Assembly: GCA_963842775.1 (NCBI GenBank)
Contig: CAWJHQ010000013.1
Coordinates: 62,001-126,000 of the forward strand
DNA from: R-RK-3 sp963842775
GTDB taxonomy: Bacteria; Pseudomonadota; Alphaproteobacteria; Rhizobiales; Rhodomicrobiaceae
Reading direction: 5' to 3'
DNA length: 64,000 bases
Shown here: piece by piece, positions 10,136 through 18,954 of the stretch
Layout of the letters: the number at the start of each line of letters is the position of its first letter
Numbering within the stretch: the first letter of the stretch is position 1
Translations under genes and position numbers: made by a program
The notes under the pieces: model-generated
Seen by the model: only the letters and a program-made list of their open reading frames with translations
What the model was told of the DNA's origin: nothing
Database searches by the model: none

Positions 10136-10213
10136 GAAATCCCCGCGAAGGCGGGGATCCAGTAAACGCGCTGAGTCTGCGGAGTACTGGATCCCCGCCT
10201 TCGCGGGGATTTC
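10136..10213. repeat. BIME-like 29-bp perfect inverted repeat between ftsQ and ftsA
   Basis: The left arm 10136-10164 (core ATCCCCGCGAAGGCGGGGAT) is the exact reverse complement of the right arm 10185-10213, with a 20-bp spacer. Each arm is itself palindromic. A second pair with about 28/32 matching arms sits at 21772-21859 and a single unit near 14740. RNA from this spacer could fold strongly and affect ftsQ-ftsA transcript stability. Confidence 0.9.
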
Positions 10214-10266
10214 AAGAGTGTGGCACCGATAGCCCTCACCGGCGGAAACGGCGCGGCAAGCGAGGA

Positions 10267-11568
10267 ATGATATTGCGAACCAAGGCTCGCAAATATTCAG
10301 GCAATGAACGGACTGTCGTCATCCTCGATGTCGGCACCAGGAAGATGTGCTGCCTCGTCGCGCGATTGTTTCCGGGCCGGCACCGCGACGACGGGCCCGA
10401 CCTGTCCTCCCGCATCCAGATCATCGGCCATGGCTACCAGCTGTCGCGCGGCATCGTCAGCGGCCGCGTCGCCGATATGGAAGCCGCCGAGCGCACCGTC
10501 CGCAGCGTCGTCTCCAAGGCCGAGCGCGCCGCCGACGTGACGGTCAACGAGGTCTATGTGACGGCCTCGTTCGGCCCGCTGCACAGCCAGAGTTTCACCG
10601 CCAGCGTCGATCTGCCCGCCGGCGCCGTGACGCGGCGGGACATGGACCGCGTGACGCGCGCCGCCAATGAATACGCCTCGCAGAGCAAGCGGACGGTGCT
10701 GCACGCCGTGCCCTTCGGCTACACGCTGGGCTATGAGAGCGGCATCACCGATCCGCTCGGCATGATCGGCGATACGCTGAAGGTCGACGTCCACGCGGTT
10801 TCGGCCGACCGGCTTCCTTTGCGCAATCTGAAGCATTGCATCGAGCGCAGCCATCTGTCGGTGGCGGGCGTCGCCGCCGCGTCCTTCGCCAGCGGCAGGG
10901 CGTCGGTCACCGACGCCGAGGCGCAGACGGGCGTCACCTGCATCGACATGGGCGCCGGAACGACCGGCGTCTCGGTGTTTTCGGGCGGCAGCTTCATCTA
11001 TTGCGACAGCGTCGATCTCGGCGGCAATCACATCACCAGCGATATCGCCCAGTGTTTTGCGGTGTCGATCGCCGAGGCGGAGCGCATGAAAACGCTGCAC
11101 GCATCGGTATTTGCGGCGGGTGCGGGGCTCGATCCTGGGGTGATTACGGATGAAGATGATCGGCATACCGAGTTGCTTTCGCGCCACATTTCGAAAGCAG
11201 AGCTTTCCGACATCGCTCGAATCCGGCTAGAGCAGATATTCACGGATGTGCGCGAGCGGCTGCGGGCCAGCGGTATCGCGCCGATGTCGGGTCAGCGGCT
11301 GGTGCTGACGGGCGGCGCCAGCGAACTGGTCGGAGCGGCCGAACTCGCGGCGCGGATCTTCGGCAAGCTGCCGCGTCTCGGGCGTCCGCGGGCGATTTCC
11401 GGCCTGCCGCGGCCGGAAGCCGGCCCGGCTTTCGCGGCGCCGATCGGTTTATTGATTCATTTGCTCGAAGACGATTTGAAACTGGATGTGGGATTGGCTC
11501 CCGAGATCATTGCAACAAGCCACGGATATCTGGCGCGGGTGGGACAATGGTTGCGGGAAAGCTTTTGA
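10267..11568 (+). CDS. ftsA: Cell division protein FtsA
   Basis: Actin-like protein that tethers FtsZ to the membrane. It is about 433 aa. Actin-fold motifs: VVILDVGTRKMCCLVARL (phosphate-1), CIDMGAGTTGVSVFSGG (phosphate-2) and LVLTGGASELVGAAELA (adenosine loop). The C-terminal GQWLRESF fits a short amphipathic membrane-targeting helix. The start is ATG 10267, or TTG 10273, which has better spacing from GCGAGGA. Upstream in-frame codons to 10099 lie in the BIME repeat and were excluded. FtsZ follows 75 bp downstream. Confidence 0.95.
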   Translation: MILRTKARKYSGNERTVVILDVGTRKMCCLVARLFPGRHRDDGPDLSSRIQIIGHGYQLSRGIVSGRVADMEAAERTVRSVVSKAERAADVTVNEVYVTASFGPLHSQSFTASVDLPAGAVTRRDMDRVTRAANEYASQSKRTVLHAVPFGYTLGYESGITDPLGMIGDTLKVDVHAVSADRLPLRNLKHCIERSHLSVAGVAAASFASGRASVTDAEAQTGVTCIDMGAGTTGVSVFSGGSFIYCDSVDLGGNHITSDIAQCFAVSIAEAERMKTLHASVFAAGAGLDPGVITDEDDRHTELLSRHISKAELSDIARIRLEQIFTDVRERLRASGIAPMSGQRLVLTGGASELVGAAELAARIFGKLPRLGRPRAISGLPRPEAGPAFAAPIGLLIHLLEDDLKLDVGLAPEIIATSHGYLARVGQWLRESF

Positions 11569-11643
11569 GGATAATGGCGGGTCGCCTTCGCGGCGCGGTT
11601 GAACAGTGCCAAAGGGCGCGGAAACGATATTGACGAGGCTGCC

Positions 11644-13242
11644 ATGAGCATCAATTTGAAACTTCCGGCGTTGACGGAGCTGCGGCCGCGCATCACCGTG
11701 ATCGGGGTCGGCGGCGCGGGCGGCAATGCCGTCAACAACATGATCCAATACGGCCTGGAAGGCGTCGAGTTCGTCGCCGCCAATACCGACGCGCAGGCGC
11801 TGTCCATGTCCGCCGCGGGCTGCCGCGTGCAGATGGGCGCCACCGTCACCGAAGGCTTGGGCGCGGGCTCCAAGCCCGATGTCGGGGCGGCGGCCGCCGA
11901 AGAGGCGATCGACGAGCTCCGCGCGCTGATCGAAGGCGCGCATATGCTGTTCATCACGGCCGGCATGGGCGGCGGCACCGGAACCGGCGCGGCGCCCGTC
12001 ATCGCGCGCGCGGCGAAGGAAATGGGCATCCTCACGGTCGGCGTCGTCACCAAGCCGTTCGAGTTCGAAGGCCAGCGCCGGATGCGCGTCGCCAATGACG
12101 GCATCGTCAACCTCGCGGAATTCGTCGACACGCTGATCGTCATTCCGAATCAGAATCTGTTCCGCATCGCCAATGAGAAAACCACCTTCGCCGACGCCTT
12201 CGCGAAGGCCGACGACGTGCTGAAATCGGGCGTGTCCTGCATCACCGACCTGATGGTGAAGGAAGGGCTGATCAATCTCGACTTCGCCGACGTCCGCGTC
12301 GTCATGCAGGCCATGGGCACCGCGCTGATGGGCACCGGCGAGGCCGAAGGCGACCAGCGCGCGCTCCGGGCCGCCGAAATGGCGATTTCCAATCCGCTGC
12401 TCGACGAAGTGTCGATGCGCGACGCCAAGGGGCTCTTGATCTCCATCACCGGCAGTTTCGACATGACGCTCTACGAGGTCGAGGAAGCCGCCTCGCGCGT
12501 GCGCCGCGAAGTCGACCCGGAAGCCAATCCCGATATCAACATCATCGTCGGCGCCACCTTCGACCATTCGATCGAGGGCCGCATCCGCGTTTCCGTGGTG
12601 GCGACCGGCATCAATGCGGGGCTGCAGCCTCACGTCGCCAAGGCGGCGGCCGAATCGTCCAAGAGCAGCCGCCTGATGGAGCGCGTCGCCCCGGTGGGCC
12701 GTGCCGAGTCGGGCAAGCCGCAGGCGCGCAGCAACGACAACCCGCCGGAATCCTGGCAGGGCTCGGGCAATGTCACGATCGAGCCGCGCTCGCCGAAATA
12801 TCCTGTGAATACCGCCGCCGGGCGAGGCGGCAAGGCTCCCGTGCCGCAAGCGCCGCAATTCGAGCCGCAGCCGCCGGCCAAGCCGCTGCGGCCGCCGCGC
12901 CGTCCGCTGACGGGCAAGGATTTCCCCGAACTGGCGCAGCATGAGGCCGACATGCAGGGCCAGCGCGATCTGGGCTTGAAGCGCCGGGGCGGGCTGCTCG
13001 ACTGGGTCACCGGGCGCAGCAAGGGCGGTGAAGAGCTTCCGCGCGGCGAACGGCCGATGCCGGGATTCGATTCGGACAATCAGGCGGCACGCAATCCGCG
13101 CGAGAACGGACCGGGACTTTCCACCGATCCGCATGAAGACGAAGGGCAGGACGGGCGCGCGCGTGACAATAAGGGCACAGGTCGCGGCCGGAATGGTGAG
13201 GAGCCGTTCGAAATCCCGAATTTCTTCAAGCGCCCGCTTTAA
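11644..13242 (+). CDS. ftsZ: Cell division GTPase FtsZ
   Basis: Tubulin-like GTPase forming the Z-ring. It is 532 aa from ATG 11644 (MSINLKLPALTELRP). Motifs: ITVIGVGGAGGNAVNNMI, the tubulin signature AGMGGGTGTGAAPVIA, VGVVTKPFEFEG and the T7-loop NLDFADVR. The GTPase core ends near residue 325. A long Pro/Gly/Arg-rich linker of about 190 residues follows, typical of alphaproteobacteria, and the protein ends in the conserved peptide EEPFEIPNFFKRPL that binds FtsA and other partners. The frame is intact. Confidence 0.98.
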   Translation: MSINLKLPALTELRPRITVIGVGGAGGNAVNNMIQYGLEGVEFVAANTDAQALSMSAAGCRVQMGATVTEGLGAGSKPDVGAAAAEEAIDELRALIEGAHMLFITAGMGGGTGTGAAPVIARAAKEMGILTVGVVTKPFEFEGQRRMRVANDGIVNLAEFVDTLIVIPNQNLFRIANEKTTFADAFAKADDVLKSGVSCITDLMVKEGLINLDFADVRVVMQAMGTALMGTGEAEGDQRALRAAEMAISNPLLDEVSMRDAKGLLISITGSFDMTLYEVEEAASRVRREVDPEANPDINIIVGATFDHSIEGRIRVSVVATGINAGLQPHVAKAAAESSKSSRLMERVAPVGRAESGKPQARSNDNPPESWQGSGNVTIEPRSPKYPVNTAAGRGGKAPVPQAPQFEPQPPAKPLRPPRRPLTGKDFPELAQHEADMQGQRDLGLKRRGGLLDWVTGRSKGGEELPRGERPMPGFDSDNQAARNPRENGPGLSTDPHEDEGQDGRARDNKGTGRGRNGEEPFEIPNFFKRPL

Positions 13243-13579
13243 TTAAGCCGCGTTCACGTCCCCATCAGAACTCATTGATTTTCAATGATTTTCAGCTTTG
13301 CCGTTGAAATGTGGCAAGGGCCGTTCACGTTCGGCCTGATTTGTTCCCGTTCAATTCTTACAAATCGTAACAGACTGTAAAAAACCGTGATTTGCGGGCC
13401 GGAACACCACCGGCTTAAGTTCGGCGTGGTTACAGCGGCGGTTCAGCGCGATGCACCCGGGCACAGTCCCGAAAAGCAACAAAAGGCTCAAGGGCCGCGC
13501 AAAATCGCTGACATGGATCGGGGGGCAAGGTCGCTGTTAGGGGTAACGGGCCTTGCCATAGGGGAAAGATAACGGCGCA
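13243..13579. promoter_or_regulatory. ftsZ-lpxC intergenic region, probable lpxC promoter
   Basis: A 337-bp gap with locally AT-richer sequence (about 13265-13390) and no convincing ORF. TTCACGT occurs at about 13253 and 13325. No clear terminator was seen for ftsZ. It presumably holds the lpxC promoter, but I cannot assign boxes with confidence. Confidence 0.35.
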
Positions 13580-14536
13580 ATGAAGACTCATTCGGGGGGA
13601 TGGCAGACGACTATCGATAGCGATATCGTTCTGTCCGGAACTGGTGTCCATAGCGGTGCTCAAGTTTCTGTCATTCTGCATCCGGCCGAGGCCGGCACTG
13701 GCTGGACCTTCCTGGTGAATTCCGGCGGGGGCCGGGTCACCAGAATTCCCGCCGATTTCCGCGCGGTTTCCAACGTAACACTCTGCACGGTTCTGAGCGA
13801 CCGCAACGGCGCGACGGTCTCGACCGTCGAGCATCTGCTCTCCGCCCTGCGCGGCATGAACATCGACAATGTCGAGATCGAGATCGAAGGCGGCGAGCTG
13901 CCGATCATGGATGGCAGCGCCGCGCCTTTCGTCGACGCCATCGACGAAGCCGGCATCCGCGTTCTTGACGAGCCGCGCCGCTGGATCAAGGTGCTGAAGC
14001 CGGTGCGCATCGAAGAAGGCAAGTGCGCCGCCGAGCTTCGCCCCTATAGCGGCAGCCGCTTCGACGTTGAAATCGACTTCGAAACCCCCTTCATCGGCCG
14101 TCAGCGCCTCGACATCGACCTCACCCCGCAAGTCTTCCGCCGTGAAATCGCCCGCGCCCGCACTTTCGGCTTCATGCGCGACGTGAAGGCCCTCTGGGCC
14201 GCCGGACGCGCTCTCGGCTCATCGCTGGAAAACACCGTAGCCATCGACGAGGACCGTATCCTCAATCCCGAAGGCCTGCGCTTCAAGAACGAATTCGTCC
14301 GTCACAAGACCCTGGACGCCATCGGCGATCTCGCTCTGGCCGGCGCGCCGATCCTGGGCGCCTACCATTCCGTGCGCGGCGGTCACCGCATCAATACGCT
14401 TATACTCAAGGCCCTCTATGAGGACCGTTCCGCCTGGACCGTCGTCGAGACCGAACACAGCTATGTTCGCTCCAAGGGCCATGCAGATGTGGGTGTTGGC
14501 CTCGCTCAGCCGGTTTTCGCTGCTGATCGCGGTTAA
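13580..14536 (+). CDS. lpxC: UDP-3-O-acyl-N-acetylglucosamine deacetylase LpxC
   Basis: Zinc-dependent first committed enzyme of lipid A synthesis. It is 318 aa and intact. Motifs: SGTGVHSG near residue 20, TVEHLLSAL with zinc ligand His85, LPIMDGSAAPFVDAI, the ARTFGF motif, and RHKTLDAIGDLALAG carrying the other His/Asp zinc ligands. The C-terminal HSYV region holds the catalytic-side segment. It lies downstream of ftsZ, as in many proteobacteria, and is followed by a strong terminator. Confidence 0.97.
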   Translation: MKTHSGGWQTTIDSDIVLSGTGVHSGAQVSVILHPAEAGTGWTFLVNSGGGRVTRIPADFRAVSNVTLCTVLSDRNGATVSTVEHLLSALRGMNIDNVEIEIEGGELPIMDGSAAPFVDAIDEAGIRVLDEPRRWIKVLKPVRIEEGKCAAELRPYSGSRFDVEIDFETPFIGRQRLDIDLTPQVFRREIARARTFGFMRDVKALWAAGRALGSSLENTVAIDEDRILNPEGLRFKNEFVRHKTLDAIGDLALAGAPILGAYHSVRGGHRINTLILKALYEDRSAWTVVETEHSYVRSKGHADVGVGLAQPVFAADRG

Positions 14537-14562
14537 GTTTAGTCCGTTCATCCCCTTAATAC

Positions 14563-14597
14563 CCGCCCGCTTCCCCATGAGCGGGCGGTTTTGTTTT
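14563..14597 (+). terminator. Rho-independent terminator after lpxC
   Basis: The stem CCGCCCGCT / AGCGGGCGG around a short loop is followed by TTTTGTTTT. It begins about 26 bp after the lpxC stop and would end the division/LpxC transcript. Confidence 0.85.
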
Positions 14598-14734
14598 GAG
14601 GGCGCATTCGGGGCCGCAACCGCAGGCTGAGCAAAAAAACACCACATTCAGCATGTTCCGTCTGATATACGACTCGCGTTAAGCTTTGCCGGCCGGGAAG
14701 CCATTTGAGCTCGGCGGCGAGGCGGGCATGATCC

Positions 14735-14840
14735 GCAAAAGCATGTCCCCGCGGAGGCGGGGATGGGAACCGGTTTTGCGGTAAAGATCATGCTCCAGCA
14801 TGAGACAGAGCCCCGTTCCGATGACATCGAACGGATCAGG
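14735..14840. repeat. Composite dispersed repeat upstream of bamD
   Basis: Contains a TCCCCGCGGAGGCGGGGA palindrome (about 14744-14761), a GGGAACCGGTTTTGCGG unit resembling 53586-53600, and CCCGTTCCGATGACATCGAA resembling the tail of the GCGAAAATGCGACC repeat family. Three repeat families lie side by side in about 100 bp. Confidence 0.6.
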
Positions 14841-14872
14841 CTCGAAAGCCGTTGGCAGGATTGAGGGGAATA

Positions 14873-15724
14873 ATGAACGTCCGGCATTTCTTGAAAACGG
14901 CTGCGCTTGTCCTCCTGATCGTCCCGCTGGCCGCATGTGCCGGCTCGATTTTCGGCGGCGGCGACAGCGGCCCGTCGATCGAGACCGCGCCCCCGGATGT
15001 TCTCTACAAGGACGCCAACACCCAGCTCGATAAGGGCAATTTCACCAAGTCGGCCGAGAAGTTCGAGGAAGTCGATCGCCAGCATCCCTATTCCAAGGAA
15101 GCCCGCGAATCGATTCTGATGGCGGCCGTCGCCTATCAGAAGGCCGGCAAGGGGCCTGAGGCGGTTGCCGCCGCCCGCCGCTATCTGACGATCCACCCCG
15201 GCACCAAGGAAGCCGCCCTCGCCCAGCACATCATCGCCAGCACCTATTACGAGCGCATCAATGACGCCGGGCGCGACCAGGCCGACACCAAGAAGGCCAT
15301 CGTCGAGTTGGAAACGCTGATCAACCGCTATCCGGACAGCCGCTATGCCGAGGATGCCAAGAAGCGCATGCGCCTGGCCCGCGACGTGCTCGCCGCCTCC
15401 GAGATGACTGTCGGCCGCTGGTATCAGAAGAGGGCCAATTATCTGGCTGCGATCAACCGCTTCAAGGTCGTCGTCACCGACTACCAGAACACCGCCCATG
15501 TCGAGGAAGCGCTCGCGCGCCTGACCGAATGCTATTACACGCTCGGCATCGTCAACGAAGCGCAGACCGCCGCCGCCGTGCTCGGCCACAACTTCCCCGA
15601 CAGCAAATGGTACAAGGACAGCTACACGCTGCTCGCCTCAAAGGGGCTCGAGCCGCGTGAGGACAGCGGTTCCTGGCTCAGCCGGAATTTGGGCAAGCTG
15701 ACCAAGACCAGTTCCGCGCAATAA
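14873..15724 (+). CDS. bamD: Outer membrane assembly lipoprotein BamD
   Basis: TPR lipoprotein of the BAM complex that inserts beta-barrel proteins into the outer membrane. It is 283 aa from ATG 14873. A lipoprotein signal with lipobox LAAC (VPLAACAGS, Cys about residue 23) is followed by TPR-like repeats: LYKDANTQLDKGNFTKSAEK, the HPYSKEARESILMAAVAYQ stretch, and FPDSKWYKDSYTLL near the C-terminus. It follows lpxC as in other Hyphomicrobiales. recN and ligA, often next, are replaced here by an SDR gene. Confidence 0.93.
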   Translation: MNVRHFLKTAALVLLIVPLAACAGSIFGGGDSGPSIETAPPDVLYKDANTQLDKGNFTKSAEKFEEVDRQHPYSKEARESILMAAVAYQKAGKGPEAVAAARRYLTIHPGTKEAALAQHIIASTYYERINDAGRDQADTKKAIVELETLINRYPDSRYAEDAKKRMRLARDVLAASEMTVGRWYQKRANYLAAINRFKVVVTDYQNTAHVEEALARLTECYYTLGIVNEAQTAAAVLGHNFPDSKWYKDSYTLLASKGLEPREDSGSWLSRNLGKLTKTSSAQ

Positions 15725-15922
15725 TCGGCCCCCGGACTTGTTGACCTGCACGCAGAACTATCTCGGACTGGCGGTCGCGGTCGAATTCCGAGCCACTATC
15801 GACGTGCTGGAAAGATGGGCGAGCCGTCAAGCCGCCCGCCCATACCAATTTGCTAGCATTGTTCCGGCCCGAATCTGTGACGGACCGGATGTCGCGGCTT
15901 GGCTATTCGCGGAGGGGCTCGC

Positions 15923-16669
15923 ATGAAGAAGGTCCTGCTCGTCACCGGCGGCAGCCGCGGCATAGGCGCCGCCACCGCCCGGCTCGCTGCGAAGGAGGGC
16001 TACGCGGTCTGCATCAGCTATCTGAACAGCGAGGCGGCGGCCCAGAAAATTGTCGCCGACATCGAGCAATCCGGTGGCGAAGCGCTCGCCGTTCGCGCCA
16101 ATGTTGCCCTTGCCGCCGACACATTACGCCTGTTCAAAGAGACGGATACCGCGTTCGGCCCGCTTACGGCGCTGGTGAACAACGCCGGCATCCTCGAAGG
16201 CCAAATGCGTGTCGATCAGATGGACGCCGCGCGGCTGATCCGCGTGCTCACGACCAATGTGGTGGGAAGTTTTCTCTGCGCCCAGCAGGCCGTGCGGCGC
16301 ATGTCGACCCGGCATGGCGGCAGCGGCGGCGGGATCGTCAATCTGTCCTCGGTGGCGGCCCGCCTCGGGGCTCCCGGCGAATATGTCGATTACGCCGCCT
16401 CGAAGGGCGCCATCGACGCCTTTACCGTGGGCCTCGGCAAGGAAGTTGCGGCCGAAGGCATCCGGGTGAACGCCGTGCGGCCGGGCCTCATCTACACCGA
16501 CATTCATGAGAGCGGCGGCGATCCAGGGAGGGTGGACCGCATCAAAAGCGCCGTGCCCATGCAGCGCGGCGGAACCGCGGACGAGGTCGCCAAGGCGATC
16601 CTGTGGCTGCTCTCGGATGACGCGTCCTATGTGAGCGGCGCGGTGCTGGACGTGTCCGGCGGACGCTGA
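15923..16669 (+). CDS. Short-chain dehydrogenase/reductase (SDR)
   Basis: Cytoplasmic NAD(P)-dependent oxidoreductase of unknown substrate, 248 aa. The start ATG 15923 has GGAGGGG upstream. Classical SDR motifs: TGGSRGIGAA (cofactor), NNAGIL, the catalytic LSSVAARLG Ser and YVDYAASKG Tyr/Lys, and a C-terminal AILWLLSDDASYVSGAVLDV. The overall pattern is that of FabG-like or glucose-1-dehydrogenase-like SDRs. Nothing nearby indicates the substrate. Confidence 0.88.
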   Translation: MKKVLLVTGGSRGIGAATARLAAKEGYAVCISYLNSEAAAQKIVADIEQSGGEALAVRANVALAADTLRLFKETDTAFGPLTALVNNAGILEGQMRVDQMDAARLIRVLTTNVVGSFLCAQQAVRRMSTRHGGSGGGIVNLSSVAARLGAPGEYVDYAASKGAIDAFTVGLGKEVAAEGIRVNAVRPGLIYTDIHESGGDPGRVDRIKSAVPMQRGGTADEVAKAILWLLSDDASYVSGAVLDVSGGR

Positions 16670-16759
16670 AAGGGACGCCCCCGTAAGCGGGCGATGGGGG
16701 ACGGCGGCCGCGACGAGGCGCGGGCCGCCGGCACGAGATCGATCAGGCATTGCTTCGGA

Positions 16760-16978
16760 TCATTTCGGCTTGACGTAGTCGACGCCGCCATACTTGCCGT
16801 CGATTTTCCAGCTCATGCCGTCGCCGCTCATCTGGACGCTGTTGCCGCCTTTGACGCCCACCGCAAAGCCACCGCCACCAAACGCGAAGGTGACGCCATT
16901 CAATGTGAAGGTTTGACCGCCCGATACCGCGTTGAGTTCGTCGGCCGAAAGAGCGCGAATTTCAGAGACCGTATCCAT
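16760..16978 (-). CDS. Double-glycine leader peptide A (Gly-rich core)
   Basis: A 72-residue protein read from ATG 16978, with AGGAGG just upstream. Residues 1-21 form a leader, MDTVSEIRALSADELNAVSGG, in two parts: MDTVSEIRALS then ADELNAVSGG, matching the bacteriocin-type double-glycine consensus. The predicted core after GG is rich in Gly, Val and Phe (VTFAFGGGGFAVGVKGG) and ends in a Lys-rich tail. C39 peptidase-containing ABC exporters cleave after such GG sites, but none lies in this window. It is divergent from peptide B. Confidence 0.75.
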   Translation of the reverse strand: MDTVSEIRALSADELNAVSGGQTFTLNGVTFAFGGGGFAVGVKGGNSVQMSGDGMSWKIDGKYGGVDYVKPK

Positions 16979-17271
16979 CCTATCCTCCTGTGACCTGAAC
17001 GAGCCCATCTCGTTTCACCAGTTCACCGGTAAACTACATGAGACGATCCGGCGCCGATGTTCCGGCTGGAACACCTCACCGATCAGGCCTCGCGCTTTTG
17101 CCGGGCGCGCCGAATTCGCGCTGCGGCCGAAGTCTCTCGATAAGAGTGGCGTCTATTCTCAAGCTCTCGGCTGATGTTCCTTGGGTAACTGCGCGCTCTT
17201 CCCGCGCCGCTCATGATCGGCACAGCTCGGATGCGAGCGTGAAGCGAGATCGGAACAACAGGAGTAATCCC

Positions 17272-17454
17272 ATGGACACGCAATCCAATACAATTCGCGA
17301 ACTCACCAATGAAGAGTGCGAGAGCACGTCTGGCGGCCTCTGGTTCGCCGTCGCGGTGCTTGTAGGTGCTGCTGCCGCCGGTTCGCTGCTGGCTTACTGC
17401 ACCACGGAAAGGGAAGAGGAAGTCCTCATACCGGATATCCAGTTTCCGAGCTGA
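17272..17454 (+). CDS. Double-glycine leader peptide B (hydrophobic core)
   Basis: A 60-residue protein from ATG 17272, with CAGGAG upstream. The leader NTIRELTNEECESTSGG ends in GG at about residue 22. The predicted core starts LWFAVAVLVGAAAAGSLLAY, one membrane-spanning-length hydrophobic stretch with a Cys just after it, then an acidic tail (REEEVLIPDI). A membrane-active peptide is possible, but this is inference. It lies about 120 bp upstream of peptide C on the same strand. Confidence 0.7.
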   Translation: MDTQSNTIRELTNEECESTSGGLWFAVAVLVGAAAAGSLLAYCTTEREEEVLIPDIQFPS

Positions 17455-17574
17455 GCCGGTCCGAGACGGGCATGCTGGGGTGAAGAGACGGTCGCCCGGC
17501 TGCCTCTGATCTTTCCTCAGGCCGTCGTCGATAGCTGGTGATCAAACGATCAAACCTGGTTAATGGAGAAAATC

Positions 17575-17784
17575 ATGACTGAGATGAATGACGAGTCGTC
17601 GGAAATTCGTGATTTGATGCCAATGGAGATTGATGAAATCTCCGGAGGAATGAACAACATGGGTCCTGTCATGGCTGCTGGTGCAGCGGTCTTGAGATTT
17701 CTGAATGACATCAATTTCCAATTCTATGGCTGCTTTACCGAAGGTGATACGCGAACCTGCGTATACAGCTACGACGCCCCGTGA
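17575..17784 (+). CDS. Double-glycine leader peptide C (two-Cys C-terminus)
   Basis: A 69-residue protein from ATG 17575, with GGAG at 17566 as ribosome-binding site; ATG 17563 in the same frame is possible but overlaps that site. The leader EIRDLMPMEIDEISGG ends at about residue 25. The core has a hydrophobic helix (PVMAAGAAVLRFL) and ends GCFTEGDTRTCVYSYDAP, with Cys53 and Cys62. Peptide D ends with a similar Cys-loop-Cys-x-Tyr-x-Tyr pattern, so C and D look like paralogous cores. Confidence 0.72.
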   Translation: MTEMNDESSEIRDLMPMEIDEISGGMNNMGPVMAAGAAVLRFLNDINFQFYGCFTEGDTRTCVYSYDAP

Positions 17785-17885
17785 TCTGACCGCAGAATTG
17801 CTGCTGGCGGCATGTTCGCCGGAACGCGGGGAGTGCCTGATGGGCTGATGTCAGCCTGTGCCGGCAATCCCTCCGGCTGGTTTGC

Positions 17886-17952
17886 CCGCGAAAATGCAAC
17901 CAAACAAAGAGCTGGAGCCGCATTCGGATGGAATCGGAACGGAAAAGCCTCA
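17886..17952 (+). repeat. Dispersed intergenic repeat, GCGAAAATGCGACC family
   Basis: GCGAAAATGCAACCAAACAAAG, here as GCGAAAATGCAACC then AAACAAAG, followed by GAATCGGAACGGAAAAGCCT. The tail GGAACGGAAAAGCCTCAG is also found at 44815-44832. Confidence 0.7.
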
Positions 17953-18007
17953 GATCGTAAACTCATAAACGGATGCTACGCTTCTCTACTCGGGCCTGGC
18001 CGGGCGA

Positions 18008-18358
18008 TTGCCACGGTGCCCGTATAGCTGCTGGGAGTTCGCTGCGTTGAGCGTCTTCAGGTTTAGTAAGACGGACAAGGTGTGGGGGCTGAAAAATGGT
18101 CTCGTCAGGGAGATGATCGACTGGTGGATCGAACACGCCGGCCCCAGACCCTACCTCCTCGAAATCAAGCACAGCTATGATATCGGATACAACCATGGCA
18201 ACCTCACGGAAGTGGCAGACGAGGACAAAGCCGAACTGCGCGACTTAGTGGGGTTGATGCTGAAGACCGGCTATGAGAACCGTTTGCGCCTGGACGCCGC
18301 CTCAACGGCGCAAGTACGGGAGCATATACGTCGAACTCGAGCGGATGCTAAATTCTGA
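18008..18358 (+). CDS. Hypothetical protein
   Basis: A small protein not recognised from its sequence. The open frame runs from a TTG at 18008; TTG 18047 with GGGAG upstream is an alternative, giving about 103 aa. The body is charged and probably helical (EDKAELRDLVGLMLKTGYEN, REHIRRTRADAKF), with no signal peptide or membrane segment. It sits between two groups of double-glycine peptide genes, so a role with them is possible but unsupported by any motif. Confidence 0.45.
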   Translation: MPRCPYSCWEFAALSVFRFSKTDKVWGLKNGLVREMIDWWIEHAGPRPYLLEIKHSYDIGYNHGNLTEVADEDKAELRDLVGLMLKTGYENRLRLDAASTAQVREHIRRTRADAKF

Positions 18359-18734
18359 TCTCGAAGGCACACATTTTTATCAGCCACCCGGCGGGTAAAC
18401 GATGCGGCCACCGGGTCCGATCGACGACAGAGTTCGCCGAGAACATCATGTCGACTGATTTCAGGAAGCGTTTCGGAAGAGGACGTTGTGAGCCGCTGTA
18501 CCTCCTTCGGGAGGCTCATCCTACGCCAGCGGAAGCAGGCTGCTGTTGCGCTGTTCCTCCTTTCTGACAATTCAACTACGTCACCGGCAGCGGCTGTACA
18601 CGCGAGAATTGCGCTATCCTCAGCAAGAGCGGCACTCGTGGTCTGCGCAAGCGCTTGATGCCTGGCCGCAGCGTCACGCCGCCGATGCCGGCTGCTGGGG
18701 GTGTCAGCCGGCATCGGTGGATCGGGAACGGCGA
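18359..18734. other. Intergenic region without recognised feature
   Basis: About 375 bp between a plus-strand hypothetical gene and the minus-strand peptide D gene. Short frames occur in several phases but none has a good ribosome-binding site or recognisable protein. I see nothing in it. Confidence 0.4.
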
Positions 18735-18920
18735 TCAGAGCCGGTAAGGGTAGTTGCAGTCGATCACGGTGCCCTCGCGGGTCAACCGCACCAGGCAGTC
18801 TCCGGTCACGTTCGTCCAGGCTCGTGCGATCATTTCCATGATGCTCCCGCCGGCGACCTCGTCCACTTCGGTCTCCGACAGCTCGTGAACACCATGGCCG
18901 GCATGGATTTTCTGTGACAT
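18735..18920 (-). CDS. Double-glycine leader peptide D (two-Cys C-terminus)
   Basis: A 61-residue protein from ATG 18920, with AGGAGAA upstream. The leader VHELSETEVDEVAGG ends at about residue 25. The core has an amphipathic stretch (IMEMIARAWTNVTG) then Cys42 and Cys54 enclosing LVRLTREGTVID, ending NYPYRL. The C-x-n-EG-T-x-x-C-x-Y-x-Y layout resembles peptide C. It lies 34 bp downstream of peptide E on the same strand, so the two are probably co-transcribed. Confidence 0.75.
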   Translation of the reverse strand: MSQKIHAGHGVHELSETEVDEVAGGSIMEMIARAWTNVTGDCLVRLTREGTVIDCNYPYRL

Positions 18921-18954
18921 GGCGGCTTCTCCTACTTGGGGGCCCGATACAGGG

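Noticed and set aside
10136..10213. CRISPR array or intrinsic terminator at the ftsQ-ftsA junction
   Set aside because: There is one inverted pair rather than repeated direct repeats with spacers, and no T-run follows the stem.
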